The notes below the pieces were generated by a model. It did no database searches, was not told the DNA's origin, and saw only the letters and a list, made by a program, of their open reading frames with translations. 64,000 bases of DNA from an uncultured Acetatifactor sp. GTDB taxonomy: Bacteria; Bacillota; Clostridia; Lachnospirales; Lachnospiraceae. Shown in pieces: positions 8,058 to 16,002 of this stretch; position 1 is the first letter of the stretch; each line of letters opens with the position of its first letter. Position numbers and translations under genes: made by a program. The stretch lies in assembly GCA_910586215.1 (NCBI GenBank), contig CAJUGH010000008.1, positions 87,395 through 151,394 of the forward strand. The letters are read 5' to 3'.

Positions 8058-9914
8058 ATGCAGATGCAGGATGACAGATGCAGCGGAAGCAGCCCTGCGC
8101 TGGCAGAGTGGATCCAGGAGAAGCTGGAAAGTATTGTGCAGAAGAACAAAACCACAGCGGTCTGTGCCGCAGTCTGTGAGCCGGAAGGACTCCTGGCGGC
8201 AGCCTGTGCCGGCACAAGGGGATTCGAGGATAGCCAGGCCCAGGTGGATGATTTATATAATGTAGGCTCCGTCTCCAAAATCTATGTGACAGCAGCTATC
8301 ATGAAACTGGTGCAGCAGGGAAAGGTATCCCTGGCAGAACCGGTGCTCAGATACCTGCCGGACTGGAGGCTGGCAGATCCTCGTTACCCGGAGATCACCG
8401 TCCGGATGCTTTTAAACCATTCCTCCGGAATACCGGGGACAAATCTTCATGACCATCTCACCCTGGAGGAAGGGGAGGAACTTTTTACGGGAAAATACCG
8501 GAATACACCATCGTACTGGCAGACAGTGAAGCTGCGGGCCAGGCCGGGCAGTTTCTCCGGCTACTGCAATGACGGTTTCGACCTGGCGGCAGAGGTGGTG
8601 GAGGCGGTGACCGGGGAGCCTTATATCCGCTGGTTTCGGGAGCAGATCACAGGGCCTGCGGGACTTTTTTCTGTGGGGGTGGGCAGGAGGCTTGCGGAAG
8701 GGTATGTGAAGGTGGCCTGCCGAGACGCGGAGCCGGAATATTATAACTGCTTCGGCGCAGGGGCGATCCATACTACAGTGCCAGAGTGTGCCATGTTCGG
8801 CGCCCTTTTCATCGATTCCAGGGGAATCGTAGAGCAGGCCTGGCTGGACGAGACCAGGCGTCCCCAGGGGACGACCTTCCTACAGGATGCATACGATGCA
8901 GGAAATTACTGTCTGGGGTGGGATTCTCCCTACAACAGGAACCGGATTCCCCTGGGGGAAGGTGCAGTGGTAAAGTCCGGCGGCACGGAGCAGTTCACCA
9001 GTTATCTGGTGGTGAGCCCTGCCCGCAGGCTGTCCCTGGCGATTTCCGCTACCAACGACAGCGCTGTCCCGTGGCTTGAGGTGCTGGAAGACATCGGCGG
9101 GGAAGCACTAAAGCTTCTTGGAAAAGAAAGGAAAGAAGACAGCGGCACCGGGGACGGTGGTGAAGAAACTACATATGAAAGCACATTTAAGGGGCCGGGG
9201 GAAGAGGTAGTCCCCCATACACCGGAATCGGGTAACTGCAAAAGGGAAACTCCCAAAACATTGGAATCGGGCAACATGGAAATGGAAACTCCCAAAGTGC
9301 CGGAACCTGCCAACACCGGAAAAAGCACGCTCTTAAATGTCCCCGGCAGATACTGCGGACTGGCATATGGGAGCACCAGCATTTACCGTTTTTCCGTTCT
9401 GGAAGGTACGCCGCATACAGAAGCTACCCTGTATACGGAAATCCTGCAAAAGGGAGGTAGTTGGCAGAAGAAAGAGGAACTAAGCGGTTTCCAGTGGGAT
9501 GGAAAAGGCTTTGCAAAAGGGGAACACGACCGGATCACTGCAGAGGAATATGAGGGGAAAGTCTACTATATAAGGTGGGGAATGGCTTTCTGCCAGAAAA
9601 ACAGTGGATATCCGTCTCCGGGAACCCTCTGGCCCCGTCTGGCCGGGGTCTGCTTTACAGCCAAAAGAGAGGATGCGGCCTTCGGCAGAATCTGTCTGGA
9701 GGGCATCAATGAGGAAAATGTGCTGCTCTTTACCACGGATCATGAGGAATACCCGGTGGTGCCTCTTATATGCGATCCCTGGAAGGACAATGAGACCTGT
9801 CTGATTTCGGAGACAAGCCGGGACGGGATTGTTTTCCGCCTGGAGCAGGAAGGAGACCAGATCCGGCTGCGCATGGGGACAGATACTTATGTCCCATCGT
9901 TTTCGGCAGGATGA
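8058..9914 (+). CDS. Serine hydrolase of the beta-lactamase/penicillin-binding class C family
   Basis: A 618-residue protein with the class C active-site triad: SVSK (Ser71-x-x-Lys74), YCN (169-171) and KSGGT (306-310). This family includes esterases, D-aminopeptidases and PBP4*-like enzymes. There is no obvious signal peptide or lipobox, unusual for this family. The catalytic domain covers about 15-355. A low-complexity linker with three 13-residue repeats (TPESGN..., TLESGN..., VPEPAN...) spans about 385-420. The C-terminal ~190 residues are a beta-rich lipocalin-like extension often seen in the family. AGGAGG precedes the start and a strong hairpin terminator follows. It is probably a peptidase or esterase rather than a resistance enzyme. 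Confidence 0.85.
   Translation: MQMQDDRCSGSSPALAEWIQEKLESIVQKNKTTAVCAAVCEPEGLLAAACAGTRGFEDSQAQVDDLYNVGSVSKIYVTAAIMKLVQQGKVSLAEPVLRYLPDWRLADPRYPEITVRMLLNHSSGIPGTNLHDHLTLEEGEELFTGKYRNTPSYWQTVKLRARPGSFSGYCNDGFDLAAEVVEAVTGEPYIRWFREQITGPAGLFSVGVGRRLAEGYVKVACRDAEPEYYNCFGAGAIHTTVPECAMFGALFIDSRGIVEQAWLDETRRPQGTTFLQDAYDAGNYCLGWDSPYNRNRIPLGEGAVVKSGGTEQFTSYLVVSPARRLSLAISATNDSAVPWLEVLEDIGGEALKLLGKERKEDSGTGDGGEETTYESTFKGPGEEVVPHTPESGNCKRETPKTLESGNMEMETPKVPEPANTGKSTLLNVPGRYCGLAYGSTSIYRFSVLEGTPHTEATLYTEILQKGGSWQKKEELSGFQWDGKGFAKGEHDRITAEEYEGKVYYIRWGMAFCQKNSGYPSPGTLWPRLAGVCFTAKREDAAFGRICLEGINEENVLLFTTDHEEYPVVPLICDPWKDNETCLISETSRDGIVFRLEQEGDQIRLRMGTDTYVPSFSAG
9224..9340. repeat. In-frame 39-bp tandem repeat in the serine hydrolase linker
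   Basis: Units begin at 9224 (GGAATCGGGTAAC), 9263 (GGAATCGGGCAAC) and 9302 (GGAACCTGCCAAC), each 39 bp apart, which is 13 codons. The repeat lies between the catalytic and C-terminal domains. Confidence 0.75.
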
Positions 9915-9999
9915 CTACAGTTCTCTGCATGCCAGCCGCATCCGTGCTGACCCCCATTACCTTCTAGCTTTTACCATAAAAGTTCAGCCAGTGGAAAGC

Positions 10000-10023
10000 A
10001 AGCCCAACATTGTTGGGCTTTTT
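10000..10023. terminator. Rho-independent terminator between convergent genes
   Basis: AAGCCCAACA-tt-TGTTGGGCTT followed by TTTTTA ends the serine hydrolase transcript. The stem is symmetrical and could also work leftward for the converging hypothetical gene, although the leftward T-tract is poor. Confidence 0.85.
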
Positions 10024-10043
10024 ATGCGTAAAGAAAGCTGATT

Positions 10044-11726
10044 TCATCTTTGAAGAATATTTCTATGAACCATCCGCTCCAGTTTTTTTGATAATTCATC
10101 TCTTCCGGCACAATCCTCTCCGGCAAATTTCACTTCCTCATCCTCAATATATGGAAAATGCAGGCATAAATAAAATAATTCGTAGATATCCTCTATAGGG
10201 ATACTTGACCGCAAAGGATCCCGTCCAAATTCATCATATAGTTTGTATATATTTTGAACGAACGTTTTTCCTTCCCGGTCCTTGTTCATCTTTCGATTCA
10301 TTTCCACAAATAAATCTTTTGCACAAATTTCCGAACACATATCCTGGTCCGTTCCGGGCAATTTTACAGCAAGCAATTCGGCTATTATGGATGGCCATTC
10401 CTCATTCCCGTATCCAAGCAGGCGCATGGAAAGCGAAAAGATAAAATACATAAAGGAGAAATCTACGTTTTTTATCAGATTATGCATTTTCCAATTTCGA
10501 ACTAATTTTAATACCACGCATGCCGAAAATTCATTTATCCTATGCATTTCTTTCCCTGACAGTGACTGGTACTTTTTTTCAACAGATACCCCTTCCCAAT
10601 ACGAAACAAGGGTATTCACCACATGATTGCTGATTTCCTTGATCTCCTCGCTGTCAACCTTTAAAACCAGCATGTTCTTTATGGTTGCTAACAAATCAAC
10701 AAAATACTGCGGCGGATATCTTTCCAGGAAATCGGACATCAGATATCTCCCCACATAATGATAAATTCCCATTGTTTTCATCTTGTCCAGTTCTTCCTGC
10801 CTTGAATGGTTCAAGACAAGCTTTCGCATCCAGTCCTCCTGGCCGGCCTCTGCCGGTCCAGCCTCCATCCGTCTGATCTCATCCTGGATCCGATTTTTCT
10901 TTTCATCCAGACCACCGTAAAAACCAATGAGTCTATCACATATATTGAGTGCCGCTGAACGAAACGTATAATACGCCTCCAGTTCCTCTTCCTCCTGCAG
11001 CCAGTTGAATAATTTACCTGCATTCCCCTTATGAATCTTATTTTCCACGATCAGCCCTGTATTTTGAATTTTAGAGAAAAAAGCTTTCGCACTCTCAACT
11101 TCCTCCATCCCCTCCTTTTGGCCATTCCCTATCCTGATCTGATCCAGATCTCTTTCCAGAAGTTTCCTGATCTCCCGGTAAGGCTTCAAATCCCTGGTTC
11201 CATACTTTGGGTTTTCCAGGATCCGCAGCATTTCTGCTTTCTGTGAGGGAACCTTTTCCATTCTCTTTTTCAACGCTTCATCTGTTTCTGCCTTTCTATA
11301 CTTCTGTCCTTCTAAGAATTCCAACACCTGTTGCTTTTCTGTTCTCTCCGAATCCTCCTCGGTGATATATGCACTGAGGAACGCAATCCTGTTGATCGGA
11401 AAGCCCCTTGCCAAAAGATACATGAACAGGATAAAACCACCATATTCTGCCTCCATGCTGTCTTCTTCCTTCAGGCATTTATGCATCCCCGTTAATACGT
11501 AGAAATTGCAATACACCCCAAATGCAGTCACAAATTCATCACTCCAGGAATACTGGATAAAAAGACGTTCCAATAATGTAACCGCCCTGTTCCTGTCACG
11601 CTCCGCAATTCCAACCGGAACAGAGCCTGCCATATCACAATATTCCACCACGCATGGATATTGCTCAAACGTTTCTTCCCGCATTGTCTCCAGTTTGTCT
11701 ATATATGTCTCAACAGCCTTATACAT
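10044..11726 (-). CDS. Large hypothetical protein, no recognised family
   Basis: A 560-residue cytoplasmic, mostly helical, charged protein. There is no signal peptide, no membrane segment and no motif that I recognise. The start is put at 11726 because GGGGAGGAG lies 8 bases upstream of MYKAVETYIDKLETM. The longer frame up to 11915 would overlap the upstream gene by 82 bp and its extra residues look non-native. A lysine/glutamate-rich central region (about 190-260) may be coiled coil. It is the last gene of the leftward radical SAM cluster, 107 bp after the flavoprotein gene, so it may be translationally separate. It could be a helical-repeat partner protein, but nothing visible assigns a function. 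Confidence 0.7.
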   Translation of the reverse strand: MYKAVETYIDKLETMREETFEQYPCVVEYCDMAGSVPVGIAERDRNRAVTLLERLFIQYSWSDEFVTAFGVYCNFYVLTGMHKCLKEEDSMEAEYGGFILFMYLLARGFPINRIAFLSAYITEEDSERTEKQQVLEFLEGQKYRKAETDEALKKRMEKVPSQKAEMLRILENPKYGTRDLKPYREIRKLLERDLDQIRIGNGQKEGMEEVESAKAFFSKIQNTGLIVENKIHKGNAGKLFNWLQEEEELEAYYTFRSAALNICDRLIGFYGGLDEKKNRIQDEIRRMEAGPAEAGQEDWMRKLVLNHSRQEELDKMKTMGIYHYVGRYLMSDFLERYPPQYFVDLLATIKNMLVLKVDSEEIKEISNHVVNTLVSYWEGVSVEKKYQSLSGKEMHRINEFSACVVLKLVRNWKMHNLIKNVDFSFMYFIFSLSMRLLGYGNEEWPSIIAELLAVKLPGTDQDMCSEICAKDLFVEMNRKMNKDREGKTFVQNIYKLYDEFGRDPLRSSIPIEDIYELFYLCLHFPYIEDEEVKFAGEDCAGRDELSKKLERMVHRNILQR

Positions 11727-11833
11727 AAAGGTCTCCTCCCCATTGCTGCCCTTTTCCAGGGCCAGACGATATTGTCTGCAACCTCTAATCATGCGCATTG
11801 TATCACGCATCCATTTTACTGTCAATTTTTCTG

Positions 11834-12781
11834 TCAGAGTGCTTCTGCCTGCCCTGTTTCCCGGCAAAATCCGCAGAACTCGCATCCCTTTCCTCCGTAC
11901 CCTTCCGCCTCGCACCAGGTAAGCCTCCCCTGGGAAGCAGGTTCCCCGCGCAGCAGTGCCGGCGCAGAGCCGAACCCATTCTTGAGAACATAAGATGCTG
12001 TCTGCACCAGTTTTGCACCGTTTTCCAATAAGAGTTCCACATCTTCCGGCCCTGACACCCCTCCCCCTGCACAGATTTCCAGTCCTGCCTCAACCGCATG
12101 TTGCAAATACATGCGTGTCAATGGCAGCTGTTTTCTGCCAAAATAAGAGGTGGTATCCCGGTGCAGCCCAAAACGCGCTGGCAAGGCAAAACGGATGGAA
12201 TCCAGCAGGGACACCTGTCTGATCCCATATTCTGCCAAAGCCTTGCATGTTTTTTCCGGATCAAAGTGGAAGTTCAGTTTCGGCATGACAATACAATGCA
12301 GGCGGCTCTGGAGTGTTGCCAGGAATTCTCCCAGGCGCTTGTAAAACCCCTCATCTTCCGGCAAAATCCCTGTTCCAAGGTAAAAGAAATCCAGCTGTAT
12401 GAGCCGTGCCCCCAGATCTTCAAATCTGCGGCAGATGAAAACCCAGTCCTCAGCCTCCATGGAATTCGCACTCACACTGGGAATAACAGCCATATCCCCT
12501 GCAACGGACAAGGCCCCTCGAAAAAGCGCCATTCCCTCTTCCAATGTCAGAATTTCCCTCTCATAGGAGGCATCCGCATAATAATCCTCCCCTATGAACA
12601 CCACCTTACGCCCATATCCCTTCCCAGTCCGCAGATAATCCGCTGCAGTCTTCAATATGACACCTCCAAATGTGGCTTCCCTGCAGCAGTGCACCTTCCT
12701 CACAGTCTCCGTCAAGGGACTGGACGAAGCAATGAGCGGATTTGCCATTTCAATGCCCCCGAAAATAACCTTATCTCCCAT
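11834..12781 (-). CDS. Dihydroorotate dehydrogenase-like flavoprotein with C-terminal cysteine cluster
   Basis: A 315-residue (beta/alpha)8 FMN-barrel protein resembling dihydroorotate dehydrogenases. Family features include the opening GGIEMANPLIASSSPLT, VIPSVSANS, and the phosphate-binding end EICAGGGVSGPEDVELLLENGAKLVQTAS. The pyrimidine-binding and catalytic residues of true PyrD are not evident. The C-terminus carries C...CEFCGFC, which may bind an Fe-S cluster or zinc. No pyr genes are near, and the gene sits between an SPL-type radical SAM gene and an unknown gene. The role is therefore more likely a dedicated redox step than pyrimidine synthesis. Confidence 0.75.
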   Translation of the reverse strand: MGDKVIFGGIEMANPLIASSSPLTETVRKVHCCREATFGGVILKTAADYLRTGKGYGRKVVFIGEDYYADASYEREILTLEEGMALFRGALSVAGDMAVIPSVSANSMEAEDWVFICRRFEDLGARLIQLDFFYLGTGILPEDEGFYKRLGEFLATLQSRLHCIVMPKLNFHFDPEKTCKALAEYGIRQVSLLDSIRFALPARFGLHRDTTSYFGRKQLPLTRMYLQHAVEAGLEICAGGGVSGPEDVELLLENGAKLVQTASYVLKNGFGSAPALLRGEPASQGRLTWCEAEGYGGKGCEFCGFCRETGQAEAL

Positions 12782-12845
12782 GCCTTATCCCACCGGTTCT
12801 CCGCCGGTGCCTCCTCTCCTCATTCTATACCGGTTTCCAGCCACA

Positions 12846-13694
12846 CTACTGTTTCTTGATCTTTTCATGATACAGATAGGAAATAACCGGCTTCTTCGTC
12901 TCCTTGTTCCGCTTTTCCAGTTCTTCCTCCACACCCTTCCAATACCCGGCACCTCCGCCTTTCTCATACACCTGCCCATACAATGGCAGCAGATCCGGGT
13001 ACTGCCTGCGGATCAACTCCAATACCCTCGCCTTATAACCACCCCGCAGGTTCAGATTCTCCACACATACCCTGTCAACCATGCCTTCCGTCCATGCCAT
13101 CAGGCGGGCCAGGTCTGTGAGTCCTGGAAAATACGGTGCCACAAAGAGATAGGTGCCTATTCCATTCTCATGCAGGGTCCTAAGTGTGTCCAGCCTTTCG
13201 CTGACGCCCGATGCCCTGGGTTCCCATATTTTCACATCCCTCTCGGAACAAAACGCCAGGGATACCCCCACGGAAAGATCGGGAATCTGTCTGAGCAGTT
13301 CCACATCCCGCAGTATAAGCTTTGACTTCGTCAGTATCTCCACATGGCCCCCATATCCCTGCAGCGCCTCCAGGATCCCTGGCATCTTCTGATGCCTTCT
13401 TTCCGCCGGATTATAGGCATCTGTGACAGATCCTACCAAAATCGTCTTTCCCTTCTGCTCCCTGGGCAGTTTCATGGAAGCATATTCTTTGGGCTCTGCA
13501 TAAGTGCCCCAGGGTTCCTTATGCCCGTTGAAACGTCCCATAAAACAGGCATAGCAGTAGGCACATCCGTGCAGGCACCCTACATATGGGTTGATGACAT
13601 AATCCGATGCCGGGAGTTTGGATTTCGCATATAGCCCCCACTTCTTTTCCCCTGTCCTTTCATTGTCCTTCCTGTCATTGTCCTTCCTGGCCAT
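12846..13694 (-). CDS. SPL-family radical SAM protein
   Basis: A 282-residue radical SAM protein of the spore-photoproduct-lyase-related (SplB/Rv2578c-like) group. The cluster motif is GCLHGCAYCYA (CX3CX2C) near residues 39-49, preceded by INPYVGC. A later VGSVTDAYNPAERR segment and the strand VGVSLAFCSERD fit this group. True SPL requires a conserved C-terminal cysteine for DNA repair, which is not evident here, so DNA repair is only one option. The start at 13694 overlaps the end of the MFS gene by 20 bp and uses an AAGGAG box, indicating translational coupling. Confidence 0.82.
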   Translation of the reverse strand: MARKDNDRKDNERTGEKKWGLYAKSKLPASDYVINPYVGCLHGCAYCYACFMGRFNGHKEPWGTYAEPKEYASMKLPREQKGKTILVGSVTDAYNPAERRHQKMPGILEALQGYGGHVEILTKSKLILRDVELLRQIPDLSVGVSLAFCSERDVKIWEPRASGVSERLDTLRTLHENGIGTYLFVAPYFPGLTDLARLMAWTEGMVDRVCVENLNLRGGYKARVLELIRRQYPDLLPLYGQVYEKGGGAGYWKGVEEELEKRNKETKKPVISYLYHEKIKKQ

Positions 13695-14799
13695 CTTTCA
13701 TCCTTCTCCTTTCTTCCTGCCGGATTCCCACAACTGCCGATGTCAGTGCCATACATACAAACAGACCGGAAAGCGCTGTGAGAAGCGCATACATTTTTGG
13801 CCCTGCTGCCAGGGATACGAGGACCGGTACCAAAGCCCCTGCAAAATGCCCTATATTCTCCGATAAGGTCATATTACATGTCCTATCTTTTTCCGTCAGA
13901 CGCCCGATGCAGAACACACTTCCGCCTCCCAGGCCTGTCAGCATCCACGCCCAAAACCCCATGGTGAGATTCCCTGTCAAAAATGCCGCCGTCAATCCTC
14001 CCATCACAACTGCCAAAAGCAAATGGCCTATCAGGAACAGGATTCTTGGATTGTATTCCTTCTTCTTATCGGCAGCCAGACCGGGCAGCAGATATACCAC
14101 CCATGTCAATGCATACAGCGCCGCGCCAAGGTATGGATTGTGAGTCAGTCCCAATACCGCCAACAGCATACTATAGGTGTACACAAAATAGTGCATCTGG
14201 TGAAAAATCATCGTCACCGACACCCCTTTTCCTGTTGTGGCCCTCCGTGATATGGCTTCCCCCGGTGTTGTTTCCCTTGATGCGGTTTCCCCCGGTATGG
14301 TTTCCCTTGATACGCCTTCCTGTGATATGGTTTTCCCTAATATAGCTTCCTCTGCCACGTCCCTGCCCTCCCGGCTTCCCATTACAGCCCCCAAAGGGAG
14401 AATCGCACATAAAAGCATCATTTCCCGGGGAATTATGGTCATAAGCGGTGCCAGAAGGAATCCCCCTATGCGAAACATACGCTTCAGCCAGGTTGGGCAG
14501 GAGCCCTTTTGCCACGCCCTCGCTGCCTGGATGCCAAGAGAGGACAATACCACTTGAAGCGCCAGGATCACAGAATTGTCCCAATACAGATTCACAAGGC
14601 CCAGGCATACATTCAAGATACCCAGTGCCTGGAGCAGATACCATTTGATTTTCCCTGGGAAAAACAGCAGGTTCCCCAACTGATACATACTTCCCATCAG
14701 CAAAATCTCCCACATAGGCTTTCCCGTAGCATACACCCTTAAAATTACGCCTATTTCCAATACTCCTGACAACAGGCTGAGCAGTAAAAACAGAAACAT
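13675..14799 (-). CDS. MFS-like multi-pass transporter
   Basis: A 374-residue membrane protein with about ten hydrophobic helices in two bundles, resembling a shortened major facilitator. Hydrophobic segments include FLFLLLSLLSGVLEIGVILR at the N-terminus and MTIIPREMMLLCAILPLGAV mid-protein. The cytoplasmic central loop (about 145-190) consists of pentapeptide repeats of the form xSRET-xPGEx and separates the two halves. GGGAGG precedes the ATG. The gene follows the SPASM radical SAM gene by 57 bp and overlaps the SPL gene. A role exporting or importing the product or substrate of the cluster is inferred only from position. Confidence 0.7.
   Translation of the reverse strand: MFLFLLLSLLSGVLEIGVILRVYATGKPMWEILLMGSMYQLGNLLFFPGKIKWYLLQALGILNVCLGLVNLYWDNSVILALQVVLSSLGIQAARAWQKGSCPTWLKRMFRIGGFLLAPLMTIIPREMMLLCAILPLGAVMGSREGRDVAEEAILGKTISQEGVSRETIPGETASRETTPGEAISRRATTGKGVSVTMIFHQMHYFVYTYSMLLAVLGLTHNPYLGAALYALTWVVYLLPGLAADKKKEYNPRILFLIGHLLLAVVMGGLTAAFLTGNLTMGFWAWMLTGLGGGSVFCIGRLTEKDRTCNMTLSENIGHFAGALVPVLVSLAAGPKMYALLTALSGLFVCMALTSAVVGIRQEERRRMKDGQEGQ
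14245..14352. repeat. In-frame 30-bp (2 x 15) tandem repeat in the MFS loop
   Basis: Successive units such as CTTCCCCCGGTGTTGTTTCC and TTTCCCCCGGTATGGTTTCC repeat every 30 bp with 15-bp sub-periodicity. They encode five-residue units (VSRET, IPGET, ASRET, TPGEA). The array sits exactly in the loop between the two transmembrane bundles. Confidence 0.75.
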
Positions 14800-14856
14800 A
14801 CGGACAATACCTCCCTATCCTTCCTACGGTACCACACGTACCAATGCGCTTTCCTG

Positions 14857-15789
14857 TCAAGCTGCACCCAGTTCACAGCCATGACGACACTTCATCCAAT
14901 ATGCTGCCTTCTCCCCCTGGAGGATATCAACCAGACTCTGCTGACGCAGGTTCCCCAGTTCGTACTTGGCATCCACAATCCTCGTTCCCGCATCCACTGC
15001 CCAGAAACAGGAGGTTACAGTCCCATTGGGCATGATGCCAATGGATTTTTTGACACAGCGGCATTCCGTACTGTACTTTTTATGGCCTTTCATGGTATAG
15101 TGAAAATCAATTGCAGGCTTGCTGTTGTCAGGGTTGGCCTCTCCCATTTCTGTAATAAACCGCACTGCCCATGCCTCTTCCTCCTGGCTGATTCTCTCCT
15201 GGGGATATGCCGCACCGCGCCCGGAAGGATAGAAGCGAAGGATGCTCCAGCAATCCACCCCGTGGCGGCAGAGCCAGTCATAAAGGGAACGGAGATTTTC
15301 TTCATTACAGTTGGAATGTGCCAGCACTGTCTGAATCCCCGTAGCAATACCGTATTTTTTCAGAAAAGGAACTGCCTTGGCTGCAGCAAGGGAATACCCT
15401 TCCGGGCGCAGCGCATATTTACTTCCCGGCACCGTGTCCATGGTCATTTCGCAGTCGGAAATGCATCCTGCCAGACGCCTGGCCATGTCATCCCCAATCC
15501 GATACCCGGAGGAACTGATGCCTATATTTTCGCGCCCCAGCAGCCTGGCCGCATATTCCATCACTTCCACATGAGCCAGATCCGTAAAGATTTCACCACC
15601 GGAAAAGTCAACCCTCACCTGGCGTATCTCCTGCGCCTCGGCGATCTTCTCCACAATCCGCTTCTTTTCTGCAAGCGTCAGTTCATCCCTGCAGCCCTCC
15701 CTACAGGACGTGGCCCCCATGCAACAGATCGGGCAACCCCATGGACACTGATATGTCATGTCATAGATAACCGAAAGTTTATTCCCCAT
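14857..15789 (-). CDS. Radical SAM enzyme with SPASM-like C-terminal cysteines
   Basis: A 310-residue radical SAM protein. The [4Fe-4S]-SAM motif is CPWGCPIC (CX3CX2C) near residues 15-22. VDFSGGEIFTD supplies the SAM-binding GGE motif. The C-terminus has cysteines in CRC, TSC and CRHGC, with the SPASM-like pattern GIMPNGTVTSCFWAV ... LGNLRQQSLVDIL, suggesting one or two auxiliary clusters. Such enzymes modify peptides or small metabolites. No precursor-peptide ORF was found on either side. An AAGGAGG box precedes the ATG. It is the first gene of the leftward cluster and divergent from the WYL regulator. Confidence 0.85.
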   Translation of the reverse strand: MGNKLSVIYDMTYQCPWGCPICCMGATSCREGCRDELTLAEKKRIVEKIAEAQEIRQVRVDFSGGEIFTDLAHVEVMEYAARLLGRENIGISSSGYRIGDDMARRLAGCISDCEMTMDTVPGSKYALRPEGYSLAAAKAVPFLKKYGIATGIQTVLAHSNCNEENLRSLYDWLCRHGVDCWSILRFYPSGRGAAYPQERISQEEEAWAVRFITEMGEANPDNSKPAIDFHYTMKGHKKYSTECRCVKKSIGIMPNGTVTSCFWAVDAGTRIVDAKYELGNLRQQSLVDILQGEKAAYWMKCRHGCELGAA

Positions 15790-15832
15790 TACATACCCCT
15801 CCTTGTCATTTTATCTGTGCTTTACTCCTTCC

Positions 15833-15874
15833 ATTATAAGCATTGACACAGGGGAAAGAAATGTACGGCGTACA
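15833..15874 (-). promoter_or_regulatory. Promoter of the radical SAM cluster with adjacent palindrome
   Basis: A TATAAT -10 element lies at 15833-15838 (minus strand). The position 17 bp upstream holds only the weak TTTCTT as -35. Immediately upstream is the inverted repeat TGTAC-ggc-GTACA at 15862-15874. A poor -35 next to a palindrome is the arrangement expected of an activator-dependent promoter. The divergent WYL protein is the obvious candidate activator. Confidence 0.5.
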
Positions 15875-15945
15875 CTTATTTTGTAATGTTATTTGTACCA
15901 TATTTTCCTATTTTTAGGCTTTTTTTCCAAAAGAACTATTGATTT

Positions 15946-15966
15946 TTGTAATGTCTTATATTACAA
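15946..15966. promoter_or_regulatory. Inverted repeat upstream of the WYL gene
   Basis: TTGTAAT-gtcttat-ATTACAA is a perfect 7-bp inverted repeat 37 bp before the WYL start codon. A direct copy of its left arm (TTGTAATGTT) lies at 15881-15890. It may be an autoregulatory operator. Confidence 0.45.
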
Positions 15967-16002
15967 TCGATAAAAATCATCCAATTTGAAAGGAAGAATC
16001 GT

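Noticed and set aside
8058..9914. Beta-lactamase conferring drug resistance
   Set aside because: The motifs are those of the broad class C serine hydrolase family; size, C-terminal domain and absence of a signal peptide point to an esterase or peptidase.
11834..12781. Pyrimidine biosynthetic PyrD
   Set aside because: Catalytic and orotate-binding motifs are not evident, the C-terminal cysteine cluster is atypical, and no pyr genes are near.
12846..13694. True spore photoproduct lyase
   Set aside because: No conserved C-terminal catalytic cysteine was evident and no spore genes are adjacent; only the family relationship is supported.
14857..16002. RiPP precursor peptide near the SPASM radical SAM gene
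   Set aside because: No small ORF with a leader-like sequence and ribosome binding site was found in the flanking gaps.
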